Source: Lichenostomus cassidix (lineage: Eukaryota; Chordata; Aves; Passeriformes; Meliphagidae). Taken from it: a DNA stretch of 64,000 bases. The translations under genes were made by a program, and so were the position numbers. Positions 12,681 through 27,500 of the stretch are shown here, one piece after another (within the stretch, counting starts at the first letter, position 1; each line of letters starts with the position of its first letter). The stretch covers positions 75,965,850 to 76,029,849 of the forward strand of contig CM039183.1 of assembly GCA_008360975.2 (NCBI GenBank), written 5' to 3'. The notes under the pieces are model-generated. The model was not told the DNA's origin. It ran no database searches and was given only the letters and a program-made list of their open reading frames with translations.

Positions 12681-15600
12681 GCTAAACATGACCCAGCCTA
12701 GCACTTTTGACTGAAAGCCAATCTCCATCAGAGTTTGCTTCAGATCTACCATAAATTTATAAGAGCACACATAGTTATGGCACTACTGCATCCTGCCTTG
12801 GCACCATGAGCTCTCTTACTTCAAACAAAAAGGGGCAACTCACAGAAAGCATGAAAGGAAACAGAATATTTTGTATTAGGCTTCTTCAAGCCCCCTGGAC
12901 CGTATTCTTTTTCTATGCTTTGTTTTCATCCTTATTTTACTTGAAATGTCGTAGAGAAAATGAAGATCCACTGATCCAATAACCTCCCTCATCCATCAGC
13001 TCTTTTTCAGGAGGAAATTACCGCCATTTGGTCTGAGCTTTTCCCATGGAATAAGGAGGGGTGAGACTCTGAAGACTGGACTCGCCCTAAGTTGTACCTC
13101 ACTCAAATACAAGTCACATCACAATCACTGTCACTGCTTAGAGAATTAAAAATTACAAGGCTAATAAGAATGAGAATCTGCTCCTTATGTACCAAGTCCC
13201 TCTTTAAGAGTCCTATTTGGTTCATCTTACTATGGCTGCTGTCCCATTAAAGCCTTAAAGAGAACTCATAAATATAAAAATACCCAAGAGCGTGGCAGAG
13301 AATCCTGCCCTGAATAATTGCACTGAAATATTCTAAGAGGAACTTAATTTCCTTCTCGACAGTCTCAGTAATACTTTGAAGAGAGAAGAATGAAAGTGAG
13401 GATATGCATTACATTCTGTAGAGGTACAAAAAGAAACCTCTTCTCAGTGAATACGTCAGGGGAATATGTCTAAAAGGGCATATCTGTGAAAATATGACCT
13501 CTGATTTTACCAAGGTCAGCAAAACCTACTGTGATTCGCTTTGTAAGTGTCGGTCACACAAGTTAAAGCTGCCTCAAGGCAACTTTAACTTCTCTACCCA
13601 AATTCAACAAGACATGATGTTTTTGAAAGGTTTGCAAAATCCTCCTCTGTATGCAGGAGCAAGATTATCTGGTCCAACATTTGTTTATGATTATTTATGG
13701 ATCCAAACCAAGCCAGTTCTTTACTATAAATTCATATGGACTGGCAGATCCAAAAGCCATTAAGAGCTGTTATTCTAACATGGAACAGGCTTTTTAATTT
13801 GAGTTTCTTGGCACATACTGTTCATGGGTGGGTGCTGTTTTTCTCTTAGCCTCAGAGGCAAGAAGACCCTCACATCACACAGGCCTACAGTGCCATTTGT
13901 TGAGAAAATCTGTTTATAACTCTGGGTTGCACCATTTGCTGAATATTTCTTGAGTTAAAGCTGAGAAGAAGAGAAGATTTCACTCTGCCTTGAATGCCTT
14001 TATATGGCTGCTCAGAGGCTGTCACTGCACCTCATAATCACTGTTTTTGGAGACAGAAATGGGCATCTGGGGTCACACCATTACCCATTCCTTCAAACAT
14101 TCCTGGTTACTAGTGTCAGAAAAATGAGCTCCCAACACCCTCTGCACTTGCGCTCACATGGGATTTCATTATTGTGCTAGGAATAGGAGGATTTCCATAG
14201 AAGGTTAAAGCAATTTTTTGTCCTGCATGAAACTGGCCAATTCTAGATGTTTCGGAAAAAGGTGCCAGGATCTTATTAAGCAGCTGTATTGGAGTAGCGC
14301 GATATTCAAAGCAGTTTTCGATTTACCTGCACTAGGAAGAGAAAGTAGTTTATCATCTGTGATGTATTTATCTCCTTAATTTTTCCAGATATCTTACACA
14401 GGCTAACAATACATATTCTTTTATTTATGTAAATGTCTAAATGCCTAACAGTCCCTTTACTTTCCTCATGTCTTGTAGCATGAACATGATAGATTGTTGC
14501 GAAAGTATTTACCTTTTACTGGAAACAGTTATCTTTCAGTTTCACTTCATTTTTATCTCAGGCAGTGCTATATGCATTGTTTGTGTGCCATGCCATAGGG
14601 TGTTCTGTTCCCTTCTATTCATCTGCTGTCTAACAAGACCAAGCCCTTTTAGTCAAATTTCCATCGAGAAGTCTTCCACCACTTTAGTTGTTTTATCACC
14701 AGATTTCTGTATCCTTTCTACAAGGACTGGTCCACCTCTCAATGAGCATACCTTACATGACAGATTTATAATGCTTTTGCAGATGTAAATGATATCACTT
14801 TGCTCATTTTTAATTGTCTGAAGCATACTGCTTGTTTTCTGGTAGCTATGGTATATGTGGTGTCTTGATATTCCCCTTTACAAAAATATTCACAAATCAT
14901 TCTGGTTTGGTTTTTGTTGGGTTGTTCTTTTTTTTTTTTTCCAGTTTGGTTAGAGCTGTACATCACTCGGTGACCTGAACACTTAGCCCAGCCTCTCCTT
15001 CATGAGGGGCCACCAAGCTCTGGTGGGGCACCCTTGACAGAGCTGCAGTCAGACAGGATCACTGCTGCCAGGAGGTGATGCTTCACTTCATCCTCACAAC
15101 ACCTCTACATTCCTGTCATGCAGCTGCACTTATTCCCATCCCATTGCAGAGTTCCAGTGTTTCCTGGAACTCTCACTGAACTGAACCAACTCCTGAAATG
15201 AGAGGGAAATGAACACCAGAAGCATAGGGCATATTCTGATGGATCAGCTTCACAGTCAGCCTGAAAAACAATGTCAGAAAGAGGGTGAGTCCTGGTTGGC
15301 AGCAGCAGCAAGAGCAGGAGGAAGGAGAGAGAAGAGGAATGAGATGGCATGTGTCAGCAGCACCAAGCCAACACAGGACCCCAAAGGAGAAGATAGGAAG
15401 ATGTTTTCGATGAATCTGTTTCAAAATACATGTATCCAAAGACAGAAATACTGTTTAAACTACCTGACTGCTAAAAGTTAAGGGAGTGCGGAAGAAAAGT
15501 TCACCTTTCCATACAGCTGCCAGGCAAGCATCCCAGCAGTGCCAAGCCTCCAAAAGAGTTACACCACTGTTGCCAGCAGCCATCACGCTCTATCTTCTCA

Positions 15601-15714
15601 GCCCTCTTTACTGCTCTTCACTGCCCTCTCCTGAGTCATAAGCCCGTGGCAGGTTGTGTACATCTGTGGCTGCAGTGGTTTCCCCTCCTTTCCAGAGTGA
15701 CATATTTCAAACAC
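12681..15714. other. Intergenic, no gene recognised
   Basis: Only short open frames without family resemblance (longest 115 codons, 14441-14788). A T run of about 14 lies near 14928-14941. No repeat family recognised. Confidence 0.65.
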
Positions 15715-15945
15715 TTACTCTAGGTAATGTGCTGGGGGCTTCTCCTTGTTAGCACTTAGCCACACTGAGAATTGCCAGCCAACTTCTGCCCTGCACTTCC
15801 CAGCCATCAAACACGACACCCCTGGTCCTGTAAGTAGTTCCTTTATGAGCTTTTCATCAGGGACTTTGTCAAAGGTTTCCTGAAAGTGCAGGTACTCAGG
15901 ATCACTGTAGAACAATCCCAGCCATGCCTCTAAGGAGTCCATGGA
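15715..15945 (-). mobile_element. Short CR1/L2-type reverse-transcriptase fragment
   Basis: On the minus strand an open stretch reads YLHFQETFDKVPDEKLIKEL. This matches the LINE reverse-transcriptase block usually written as 'DFQKAFDxVPHxxLLxKL'. The first catalytic Asp region is altered (LHFQ instead of LDFQ). Downstream codons lose resemblance within about 30 residues. Flanking sequence on either side is not recognisable as LINE, so this is a small orphan fragment. Chance resemblance is unlikely over about 15 matching positions but not excluded. Confidence 0.55.
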
Positions 15946-18900
15946 GCTGTAAGGTTTTATTTTTGCTTTAAACTTCTGCTTTCTCCTGTGAGTTTCCTTT
16001 CTATTCAGATGCAGAAATGATGCAAAACTTCACAGGAGGGAAAAGGTGCACAGCAAAAAAAGATGAGATAGGGAGTATGATTATGCAGGAATCCTGTACA
16101 ACTTGAATTGTAGGAAAGTCATTTTGTCTCCTGCACTGGAATGTCTCCTGCTGATGGGTGCAACCCTTTCCCAGTGACTGTGAAAATCTTGATAAGGAAA
16201 GTGATGAGACACTTAGTGCAGCTAGTGCTCTAAGACTTGGGTTTGCCCTCCCACGCATATTGGGTGGGCAGGCAAACCACAGAATGTCATCTGTGAAGTC
16301 AGAAAGCATTGGGTACATTTAATTACTACATTAGCACTTGCTAACTCTTTGAATGCCAAGAACTGGTTGTGAAGGGTTTGGGGTTGTTGTTTGCACTTTG
16401 GTTTTACCTCAGCATAACTATCGGGGTAGGAGCTCACACATCTGAGAGCTCCAGTCAGGCCATTAATAGCCACTTACTGCAATAAACAGGTCAGGAAATA
16501 ATTGTGGCAAAGCAGAGAGCTGAGTGGCTTTGGTTTATCCTAGTACTTGTCATTGTTTCTTATTCTGTATTTTCTCACTCACAAGGTTTTCTTTTCAGCA
16601 GTTTTCTATTTCCGATGATCTTACTTGATCTGAAGAAAAACAAAACAATGTAAATAAAGGATCTTTTCAGTTAAACAAGGTATTTCAGCCCTTGGGAGTG
16701 AGGCACCACAGAAATCCCTTCTGAAAATCTGCGCTGACCATTTTAACAGGACGTGTGTGTTGCTCACTGCACAGACCACTTATCAGCAACAGCCTGACTG
16801 ACAACTGGTCACAGCCTCATGATGCATCCCATGGCCTAGTCACTCCCTTTACCAGATATCCAAAGGAGCAGGCCAATCCACTGACAAGAGTAGCCATCTG
16901 CTACCACCCCATTTCCCATGAGGGCACAGCCCTTGCACAGCCATGGCATGGCATTGGAGCAGAGAGGGATCTCAACATCTCAAGGAGACATGAAATATTC
17001 TCGTCACCCCAAATTATCTGATTCACCCCAGTACCCAGATGCTCACCCAGTGAAGAAGCTGTTCCAGTTCTTGCTGTATGAGTTCTCTGGGCAAGCCCTG
17101 CTGGCTTGCAAAGCCCCTTCCCCTGGGACACACACTCAGCACCTCCAGGACCTTGTCAGAGACATACACAACTGGAGGCATTGCACAGCACATCTTTGTC
17201 TGACACGACGGTAAACCACATGGCCTAATGACCCAAAAAGTTGGGTGCTGTTTCTTCACACAAGAAAGGGAAATTATAGTTGTACTTGGCAGTCTTCCTG
17301 AGAACAAAAACCAAGGCATGCAGCTGTTCTGGTGTGATCTATATAAATATTTGGATAGACAAATACTTGCATCAAAAGGAGCTTTCTGACAGATTTAGGA
17401 TCTTTCAGTTATTTTTCAATTCTTGGGATATCTGAAATGAGTCAGTCATCACAAAGTCACTGTTGCTTAATGCTGGGGTATCAGTGGCAAAAACCACCCC
17501 ACTGAGAGCTCCTGTTAGTCAGCATTTCCTTCCTGATCCCACAACAGGAACCGAGGTATGTATGTACCAGGGCTGAGATTTGCCTTCCCTTTGCACATTT
17601 GTCTCCTGCTCACCAGGGAAGGCGAGAACTTTCCCGCCACTCCTAGTGTGCTGCACCCCTGCCATCTGCCCCGAGGCCATGGAAATGTCCTGACACTGGG
17701 CGTCTTCTTAAAACACGCTCAGGCTTGCAGGATCCATATTGTCTTGCCTAACTCTGCTCCAAATGTTGTTGAATCAGAGGCTAAAGGATTGCAGTGCTTG
17801 TTGTTCAAAGCAGGATTAAAATACTGCACAAATTTGGGAGTTGGTTTTGGGTTTTTTTGTTTTTTCCTTTCTTTTTCGCAGCAGATCCCCCTTTACCCAA
17901 CTATTAACTTTGAGGTCATTTTCGTTCTCTTTTTATTTCCCCTTTAACTTCTGCCATGCATATCCTTGTCAGGCACAAACTCATGCATTGGGACAACACA
18001 GCTTTACTCCGCACGGAGTTATTAAGCCTAATGTAAACACACTGTTGTTTTCATTTAGCTTATAGGTGAGATGCTAAGCAGGTTTTGATCAGTGTGAATA
18101 CACTTTTTCACTGAACCTGGGTTAGATTTTTGTACATGGATATCCCTTACAGGCCTTCACTCAGGCTTCTACACAAACAGTAAGGTAAATGGGTAAAACC
18201 ACATCCTAAATCAGCCCAGAGAGATTTGCACTGACGCAACTGAGCTCATGGAGGTTTGGGTGTGCACAAACTCCTGAATTGCTAGCAACCAACTTTCTGC
18301 AGAGTTGAGAGCTGTATTCATATATATCCTTTTCTAGACAGAGTGACAGTGGTTGCCCCAGAGAGCACTTTGTGGATACCAGTGTCTGCCCACACAACTT
18401 GTGAACTCATGTTTTACTGAGTTCAGCTGGCTTGCTAGCTGTTATGAGCTCTGAGCCACAAGAACACTGAGATCAACAGGACCAAGGGCTGTAGGCTCTG
18501 ACCAAAGAGTGCATGCCCCAGGCAGGGAAAGCATGCAAAGGTGAGGGTGCATCAGTTGCTGTGGTGATTCGCCCCAAACAGGCCCAGAGACACTTCAGAG
18601 ACAAAGTCAGAGAAGTGGGTATTTGCTTTATTTGGTGCACCTGGTGTGGGGAGTTCACAAACACACACTGGTACCTCCAAAGGCACAGTGTTATAGGTAA
18701 AATTCATGAATATCCATCACATTTCCCAGGATAGGAGTGGTAATACAAATAATTTCTCGGAAGTCATTAATATCATTAGCATGTGCACCACACATGCTCT
18801 GTATGTCCCAGTGGTCTTTGGAGACCCCCAAAGACCCCTCCAGGATGAAAGTCCCAAAAGTCTTCATCACAATGCACTTTTCACCTTTCTCTCTGGAGCA

Positions 18901-21900
18901 TGCATAGTCCTTCATGAGATGATTCAGTGGTTTCTGTGCTGGCTTCAAACAGATTCTTGTCCCTCTTATCTTGATAAGATTAAGGGAATCCTGTTTTTCT
19001 AGGTTTTAGAATTCACATATTCTGTCTCTCAATAGTTAACTTTAGTTACCTATTGACCACTCCTTTCTCAGTGGGCAGGTTCACCCACCACGTGGTGCAG
19101 TCAGCTGCGCTAACCGTGTCACCTCTGCACCTCTGTCGTGCCTGACTCACCCACCCCACATCCATACATTATCATCCAGGACATTTTCACAGTAGGAGCT
19201 CTTTTCTACACAGTGTCAGAGTAAAAAGAGGAAGAGGAACATAAAAATACAGAAAGTCCATGCTTTTTCAGCAGTGACCTCATCAAATAGACCATTCAAA
19301 AAACTCCTGTCCCAAATAGCCATGGAACTCTTCGATAACTTTCTGTTCCGTGAAAGTTCTCAAGCACTGTCAGCCTGGAAAATGGCTTAGTCTTTACCTG
19401 GCTCAACCTTCTGGAGCACCATCTGTGACACTATGTGGGTGTGCCAGACTCTCTGCCGTGGAGCCACTAGCCTACAGAGACAACAAACAAACACCAGCCC
19501 TTTGGAGGAAGTGGGTCTAAACCCCAGAGTGTGAGACTTGACACTACCAACAAGGTGCTCTCACTCGTGCTGATTGGAGTGATGTTACCTGGGGCTCCAG
19601 ATGCCATCTGTGTCACCTGAGGTTGCTGAGAGAAAAGGGCAGATAATAAAAACAAAAGCCACAAAATGCACATAGCAGATGTTTTTCCTTGCAAATGACA
19701 CTGAAGTGTTCAGGAAAATGGGTGAGTGCCTGCTTATTATCTAATACATTCAGATATTTTATTATCACTTGTATGATTCTTTCAGGGTATCAAGCTCTTA
19801 GAAGGATTTTAGTTAAATCATTCCATGAATGGGAATAATCAAGCTTGTCATTTCTTTACTAAAGCTTTTCCCAGCTTACTAGAAACTAGTTCCAGGACAG
19901 TATTGCTTTGTCTTCCTTTTGCATTTAACTTTCCTGTCACTCTAGTTTTACCACTGTGGGTCTGAAATTCATTCACGTAGAAGCTCACTGTGGACTGGTG
20001 GTTGTATTATGTCCCTTTATTTTATTATTTAATCTTCTTTTCATCTTGCTCATGTCCAATATCTACGGCTGCATACATTCAGCGTGGTTATGAAATATCA
20101 GATCACTCTCTCTTCTTCCCAAGATGGGAAAGAGAAAGGAAAGGAAAGATTTCATCTCAATCCCCTGGTATCCTGCTCTGAGTGTTATTCACTGTGCTAA
20201 TAACTGTATCAGCATGTTTATAAGCTGATATGCTTTTAATTGTTTCAGTCACTCTCTCATACACATGAAGTAAGCACTCTAATGGGTTCTGTACCTTTCA
20301 TCCTTTATTTTATTGTTAATGGTATCTCCAGTAATATAAAATGACGGATGAGTGCAGTCTGAGAAAAGCAGAAAAATCAATACACATCCAGACTCCCTAA
20401 GAGAGAGGTGAGGAGCTGGGGCTGCCAGGCACTGCAATCCCTCTTGGGCCAGACGACAAGAGCGAGGCAGTGAGCGAGGAAAGGCACACCAGCAAAACAT
20501 CTCCTGTGGAAACAAGCAGTGCCATGGGCACCCTGCACATGCATCCTGCCCCACCATTACACCTCCTGTTTGTAAAGAAAGGGGCTCCGGCCACACCTGA
20601 TGCACAGACACACATGCAGCATGGCTGTGAGCACAGCACTCTTGCTGCAGCTGGGGTGACCCACAATTCAGGCAGCACACATGCGTGGAGTTACCCTGCA
20701 CAAAGTGATAGGGTTGCCTTCTTTCCGGGCTCTCCCTGAGGTAAGATCCAAGGGGTCTTGAGGAATGTGAGAAGCAATGGCAAGCTTTTTCCTCAAACTC
20801 AGAAACAGATGCGTCCATGCGGGCAGGGGCCATGCCCAGAATCAGGTGTGGGCAGACTCACGTGTGCTTGAAAAACTATGCCCCAAAACATGTTTGAGGG
20901 TGTTTGAGGGTGTCAAGCAGAACAGTGAAATGGCTTTCTATAGCTTGTGAGGAACACCTGAAAGTCCTCTGCATGGCTAGAGGAGAGTGTCACACACATT
21001 CCGCAGGAACACAATATCCCTGCGTGTCACATTCAGCCATCAGCCCCAGCCGTCTTAATAATGCACAGGGGCAGCCACTTGCCATTTCCAATTCTCTAGA
21101 CATCTCTGTTTTCCCTACAGGAAAACATAGCTTGATCTTTGGCAATTCTGTTTAAAAAATCAGGAATATTTTTTTTAAGGAACAGGAACAAGAAAGTCTA
21201 ACAGACACCAACAATTTTTAATGCACTTAGGGAAATAAACCCCAACGTAAGCAGAAGTATTGTTTGTTTTAAAACAAGAGCCCACCCTTTCCATCAGCCT
21301 GTAGCCTGGAGTGGGTATCATATTGCCAAGTTGTAAGAGCCTGTAATGGAAATGCTGACAGACCTTCAGCACCACCGCAGTCACAGTCCCTCTATAAATA
21401 GACTTTGCAAATGCTTGTGAGATGGGTTCAAGTAGCCACTTGACAGAATCTGGCAATTTGACCAATGATTATTTCAGACAACAATCACAGCTGAGATCTG
21501 TTTGTCTTTGTACTCATTCTTGCAGGTGGTTTGGGTGCATATCCTACCTATCCTCCAGTGCCAGATACAATGCATTAAGGATGCTGTTCTGGCAGGTACA
21601 ATGCTGCCTCTCAAACAAAGCTGTAATATGACCTACTTTGCTCAGTCTAGTACTATTCAATAATAAGTGGCCTCTACTGGGTTTCTACATGTAGACAACA
21701 TCAAACACATCTCACTGAAACATTTAGATATTGATTTTACTCAGTCTGGGAACTTCAAAGTGAGTTCTTTCCATGTCATCTTGAAAATGCATCCTCTTGC
21801 CCCCATGCTATAGATTCTGTGTTAGTGCACGTGCATGCAGACTCCCTCAGCTGCTAGTCATCCCTCTCCTCTTTGTTCCTAAATTAAGGGCAATTGCTGG

Positions 21901-24455
21901 GTCCCTTTATCTCCTAATGGCAATAACTACTTTTTATAGTAATGTAGGAGCTGCATTTGCTGCTTGGCTTCCTTACAGTTACCCAGCCATGCCTGGTTTT
22001 TAACCAGAATGCAAAATAATGCACTGATCCTAAATAAAAGCACTGGGGATACTGGAGGATTGTTTAAAATTTGTGAGCCTGTTTCTTTTAGCTTCAGGGA
22101 ATGTGTTAAGTTTTCGTCATGCATTTGTTCATCCCATCATGTGTTCTGGGGCTCTGTCTCCAACTAAAAACTCCACGGAAATTTGTTTATGTTCTCCACC
22201 TGTTGGGATTGCACTGTTGGTTTCTTTCTGTTTTCTTGCTTTTGGGATAAGATCTCAATCACTTAGGTAGAGACCTGAGTGCAACAGGCATCTTGGTAGG
22301 AGCTAACTCAAAAGTGAAAAAGGGCCATCAGACACACTTTCACAAGGGGAGTTAAAGGCTGAGTTTGAGTCATATTTCCCAGGACAAGGTGATATTCTTT
22401 TTCCTAAAGTTCTCGTGGTAATTTCAAGTGTGGGGAAAGTGTTCCCTTCTCATCCCTGTTTGTTCATTGTTTTTCTGCACATAATTACACTGCTACCACT
22501 GTTCCATCCAAAGTCAGCTGCATCCTGAGTCAGCCTCGTGCAGAAAGTGGCTGAGGGCCTTTAGTCCTGATGCATAGGTGTTTAAATAAGCTGTCCTGAG
22601 CCTTACTTAATCCTGCAGCAGTAGACACCACTGGCATTAGAGGGGATCAATGAAACAGAGCCCTACCTAGGTGTGGCCCATGTTCTTGCCATGTATCTGG
22701 GATTGAAAAATGTATTTTCCTGCCCAGAGTCAGGAGGTATTGGCGTCCTCTGCACTCTGCCAGAGCAGCACAGACCAGATTCCTGTCCTCCTTACTTATG
22801 AGCCAATGCAGATGTCCAAATGAAACATCCATATGTCTCATCCTCAAATCCACTCTTCAAGCTTGAGTGTGTGGTATTTATTCAGAAAAAAAAAAAGCGA
22901 GTAAATGTTCTTTTTAAGGGTCCTTTTGATGGAATGTCTTTATGTAATCTATTGTTATGGTGTGTGGGGTGTGATGTTATTGTTATTATTATTATTCTGT
23001 CTAGACTAGCATCATTAGGTCAATGGCAGTTATTTTCTTGTAGAAAATAATGAGTTAAGAGCACCACAGCAAATGAAAACCAACAAGCACCTGAAGCAAA
23101 GGAGCAGCAACATTCTGCTGCGGGAGGTCAGTTCTCTTTCAAACACGGCTTTTTCAAACTTTTGCCTCTTCATCGGCACAAATGAGTGTTCTTGACTGAG
23201 TGCCATTTATTCGGTAATCTTTCCTCCTAAAAAATTGGTTTAGACAAAATTCATCACTTATATTCACAGCAATTATTTCCTGTGAATGTCATTTATTTGA
23301 GAGGCTGAACACAGAAGATGATGTCATACCCCAGTAATACTTCAGGAGGTTTGAAACAAAGCAAGACTAATCACATGGGCCACCTCATGAGGAAAGTGTT
23401 TAATCTGGGAAGAACAGCCACGATGGACAATGGCACTGCACATCAACAGAGCCCATCAAAGCACCTGGGGTTCCTGGTGCTGTTCCTGGTGCTTTCCTCA
23501 GCTTTCTGCCCAGCCTGCAATAGACAGGCTGTCTGGGGCTCTGGGGTTTGCATGGATGCTGCTTTGGGTGTTTCTGTGGCTTGGTAATGCCAAATGCCAC
23601 CTGCTCAGTCAGCACTGCAGAGCACACGACTCTCATTATGACTTTGATGACCGTAGATGGTTAAACAGCAAAAAGTGACAAAGGTGGAAAGGATGGGGTT
23701 GTTGTTTTAAGTCTGAATCCTTATGGTAATGGGGGATGTTAGAGCACTTTCAGCATATATTACGAAAAGAAAAAAAAAGTAAATTGGGACAATTTGATAC
23801 TGCCAAACTCAAAAGCTTCTGCTCTTACATTTCTTTATGCATCAGAAACACTGATTAACAATTGCATGTTTCTTTCAAAGGAGCACACACAATCCACTGT
23901 GGTTTAAAGAAGGTGGAGGAAGCCCTGACAGAGAATAAATATGAGCTACAAAACACGTAGTAAAGGAATGCCTCAGTGGAGATCACTTTTCTGCATCCTT
24001 CCTGCTTTCCCTGAAGTTAAGCACAGTGCTGCACTTAACTGGGGACCAGATCCTGCTCATTTTTTCAAGGCCTGTCATCTTCAGTTTTGCTCTTTGTATA
24101 CAGCAATTGGGATTCTGTCCTACATGTTAAAATAAGGATGTTAGCTAGCAGAGAGATTCCCTTCCCAAGCTGAGATGAAGTGATGGAGTCTGCTTTATGA
24201 ATGCTAAAAGAGAACGTGCAGTGTCTGGAAAACACTACACTGACCTGCGGGGTTTGAAACCTGCCTATAAAGTTCCCATTTAGATGAGATGCTCTCAGAG
24301 TGGGTAAGCCAAACTATGCTCTTCCTAAGTGTCTGCTAATAACCTTAATGGAGTGCAAAAGCCTAGAGAGGCACCAAAAGGGATTTAAAAGCAGAGAGGG
24401 TGGGAAGAGCAGTAATGTCACTTCATACATAAAATCCCACAAGCTGAATAGCACA
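15946..24455. other. Intergenic, no gene recognised
   Basis: The longest open frame, 184 codons on the minus strand at 20279-20833, is rich in Cys, His and Ser. It has no recognisable domain, and I regard it as a chance frame in a locally GC-richer patch. A perfect CACCACGTGGTG E-box palindrome is at 19086-19097. A short (ATT)n run lies at about 22980-22995. Confidence 0.6.
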
Positions 24456-24530
24456 GAGGTGCTGAGGTAGGCAGGAACCTCTGGAGATCATCTCATCCAT
24501 ATCTCAAAATGAAACACTCCAATCTACACA
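24456..24530 (-). mobile_element. Short CR1 3'-end fragment (antisense)
   Basis: The segment around GGAACCTCTGGAGATCATCT matches the reverse complement of the avian CR1 3' UTR, in which 'GACCTCTGGAGATCATCTAGTCCA' is typical. The match fades after about 50-60 bp. It is treated as a truncated minus-strand CR1 end; the 3' hairpin and octamer-like terminal repeats are not clear. Confidence 0.45.
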
Positions 24531-27500
24531 TTCACTTGTATTCAGAATGGGACACAGACATCACATCATTTTCATTTGACCAAATACCCTGGAGGACCAA
24601 AAGCATTGTCAGGAAAAGATGAGGTTGGAATCATAGGATGAGATCTGCAGACATGCCTGAGGGTGCTGGCACACCCGAGGCTAAATCTGCCTCACACTCA
24701 GTGCTGCCTGACTTCGTGGTTCGGATCCATAGGAATTGAAGCCGCAGGGCAGAAACCCACATTCCCTACAGGCTGTGTGCAGAGGATGAAAAGCCAAATA
24801 GTGAGCTCTTGAAACAGTGGCAGGGTGGGCAGGGAGTAAAACTAGGTGGCCATTAGCACCCAGAGCAGACAGGGCAAAGCTCCTCAGAGACGGCTATGTT
24901 CTTTGCTCCGTTTGGAATTCTCACTTGGAGCTGGCTGCCAAAACTTGCCAAGTCATTTCATGCAGGAGGCAAAGAGCTTTCCTGCTCTGTCCCAGCTTTG
25001 TCTGCCCATCAGTCCACAGACACAGCACTGGCTGGGAAAGCAGCTGTGCTGACAGCGCCATACATTTGGTGTGAGCAAGTCTTGAGTGCATATCACTATA
25101 TCCGCCATATACACAGCCTGCCCTCGCTGCCGAGCTATGACCCCTTTGGATGAGTCTTGATCTGCTCTTTTGATGACATTGCAGTTGTAAAGGCCCATAC
25201 CCTGCTGGGCGAGGTGGGATCCCACAGGATGCAAGCTTTCAAAGTGGTTTCTCCAAACGACGCAGCGCAAGAGCTAAGTTTGGTCTTTGTGTGCTGGGGA
25301 AATACTCTAAACACTTAGGTGCGATAGGAACTTACATGCAGTGTTGCTCTAAGGGTTTTGTCTGCACTGTTTACAGAGGCATTAAAGCAGCAGTTTCTTT
25401 TGTCAGGGCTGGTGGGAATTTGGTACTGCTCTCCCTCAGGGGGTTGAGAAATCCCACCCAGGAAAACAGAACACACCCCAAGATCCTGCCGAAGCCAAGT
25501 GATGATAGTGAAGGGGAAAGCATGATCAAGGATCTCCCTGAGGATTTTGAGCACCCAAATTCCTGCCAGAGTTTACGGGGATGTCTCAGCAGCAGTCGGA
25601 GGAGGTGGGGGGAGTGTGTGTGGAAGCAGCAAAAAAGTGCATCTGGCTGGGCCAGCCCCTTTCCTTCAAGCGGCACAGCCAAGCTTTGAAAGACAGAGAA
25701 CAAAAGGCAGACTGGCGAGCAGGGGAAGAAAGTGCTGGAAAGGAATTTGTTGCTACAGGAAGCTCAATGGCTTGTCGTAAAACAGACTGCAGTTCTGTTG
25801 TTTCCATGTTAAGCCCTAGAAAGGGGCAGCTCCAGCACACAGTGAATTCTCCGGTGCAAAACCAGTGGAGGCTTGAAAAGAACGAAAGGCAACTTGAACT
25901 TCCCAGCTGTAGTAAAAAATAATAACAGAGACCAAGATTTTTTTCCTTTTCTTCTCCTTCCAGAAATTCCCTGGTTTCATCTTTTTGAGTCTTAAACATT
26001 GATTTAATTCCAGGCTTGCCTTTAAGAGGCAAGAAAGCATGTAGAAAGCCTTCTAGATCCCAAATCTGTGGCAACACTTCCAATTTTCATTACCAGAAAT
26101 AGCAAAAGGAAATGAAAAGCAGGTGTGGGAAGGCTTCTCTGAATGATGCCAGGGCTGTGCTTTAACCTTTACTGGAGCAAAATACACATCTGTGCATGCC
26201 AGGCTATTGCCTTACTGCATCGTTTCCTTACAGTTACAAAAAACTGACAAAAGCAACCAAATACACTCAAGTTCTTATAAGCATGTTTGCTGACAGCCCT
26301 TGCTACCGAAATATTTCACTGACCTTTGACAAAGACAGTAAATAAGGTTTGCTAGGCTGTAGGTGGGGAAAAACTGAGGATATTGGGGATCTCAGAATTA
26401 AACAAAGGAAAGGGCAACATGAAAACAACTTTGGAGATCAGTAGGAAGAAAAAAAGGCATCTAATTTATGTCTCAATCACACCACATCCTTGCTTTTTTG
26501 CATACATTTGTGGTACTTTCTCCTAGTTACTTGAGATGACTTTGGTTCAATCCTGCCAGATGCTGAGCAACCACCCACAGCCACACTCAGCAGTTTGCAG
26601 AGATCGAGCTGAGATTAGTCCCAGATTATCTCGGTGCAGCCTGTGAAAGCCAGTCATTCTGTGTTTCATTTCTGTGGCAAAACTGCGAGATCCTGGAATT
26701 TGTTCTTTCTCCTCCTATATACCATTCAGTGAAGCAAGAATTAATGCCCCGGAGCTAGCTGTACACTGCCAACTCAAGCCTTTAAAATGAACACAAAAAT
26801 CACAGCCCAGCCTGAACAGGGAAATGTAAGCCTGAACCTGGCCCCAGCGACAGTGGCTGCTGGAAAGGCCCCCCGAGGCAACTCCAGCACTGTAATAACC
26901 TACGTAAACAGGGATGGTGTTTTTTCTTTTTTTTTTTCCTATCCTCTGCCTTGCTTCGGTGGAAAGGGGTGGAAAAATAACTCACTTGCGTACACAGTCA
27001 TTTAGGCCCAGTCATGATTCCTTTAGAGCCTGTGCCAATGGATTTTAGTCATTTTCTGGCAAAGGTTTCCCTTTCAACCACAAATACTGAATAGTTACTG
27101 GATGAGTCACCACCTTGAGTAATCTAATTCTTTGACCAGTACATGCTTGCTTCCTGCGCTGCAGAATGTCTTTCTTCACTAGGATATTTTAACATGTGCC
27201 TTTTGTTAAGGGTTTTCTTTCCTGCAGTGGCCAGCGTTGCAGGGCTAGGAGTCCAGAGGAGCGCAAAGGAGTTCATAGTCCAGCTTCCAGGGCAATTCCT
27301 GCCGCACATCCCTAGCTGCCTCAGGGCTGAGAAAGGCACTGTGGCCAATTGGCCTCCCCCACTTCAAATCCAGCCTGTGCTGCCCTTGGGAGAGTGGCAA
27401 CCTCAGGGCTAGAAGGTAATTTTTCAGACAGAGGGCCTTTACTCAGCAACTCTGGTCACAGCTGGAGGCATCATACGGTTCTATGTAGCTTTACCAGCAA

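Noticed and set aside
20279..20833. Minus-strand 184-codon frame
   Set aside because: No recognisable domain, no splice or promoter context, and overlapping frames on the other strand. Probably chance.
25586..26083. Minus-strand 165-codon frame
   Set aside because: No family resemblance, and overlapping open frames on the plus strand at 25291-25922 suggest a locally stop-poor region.
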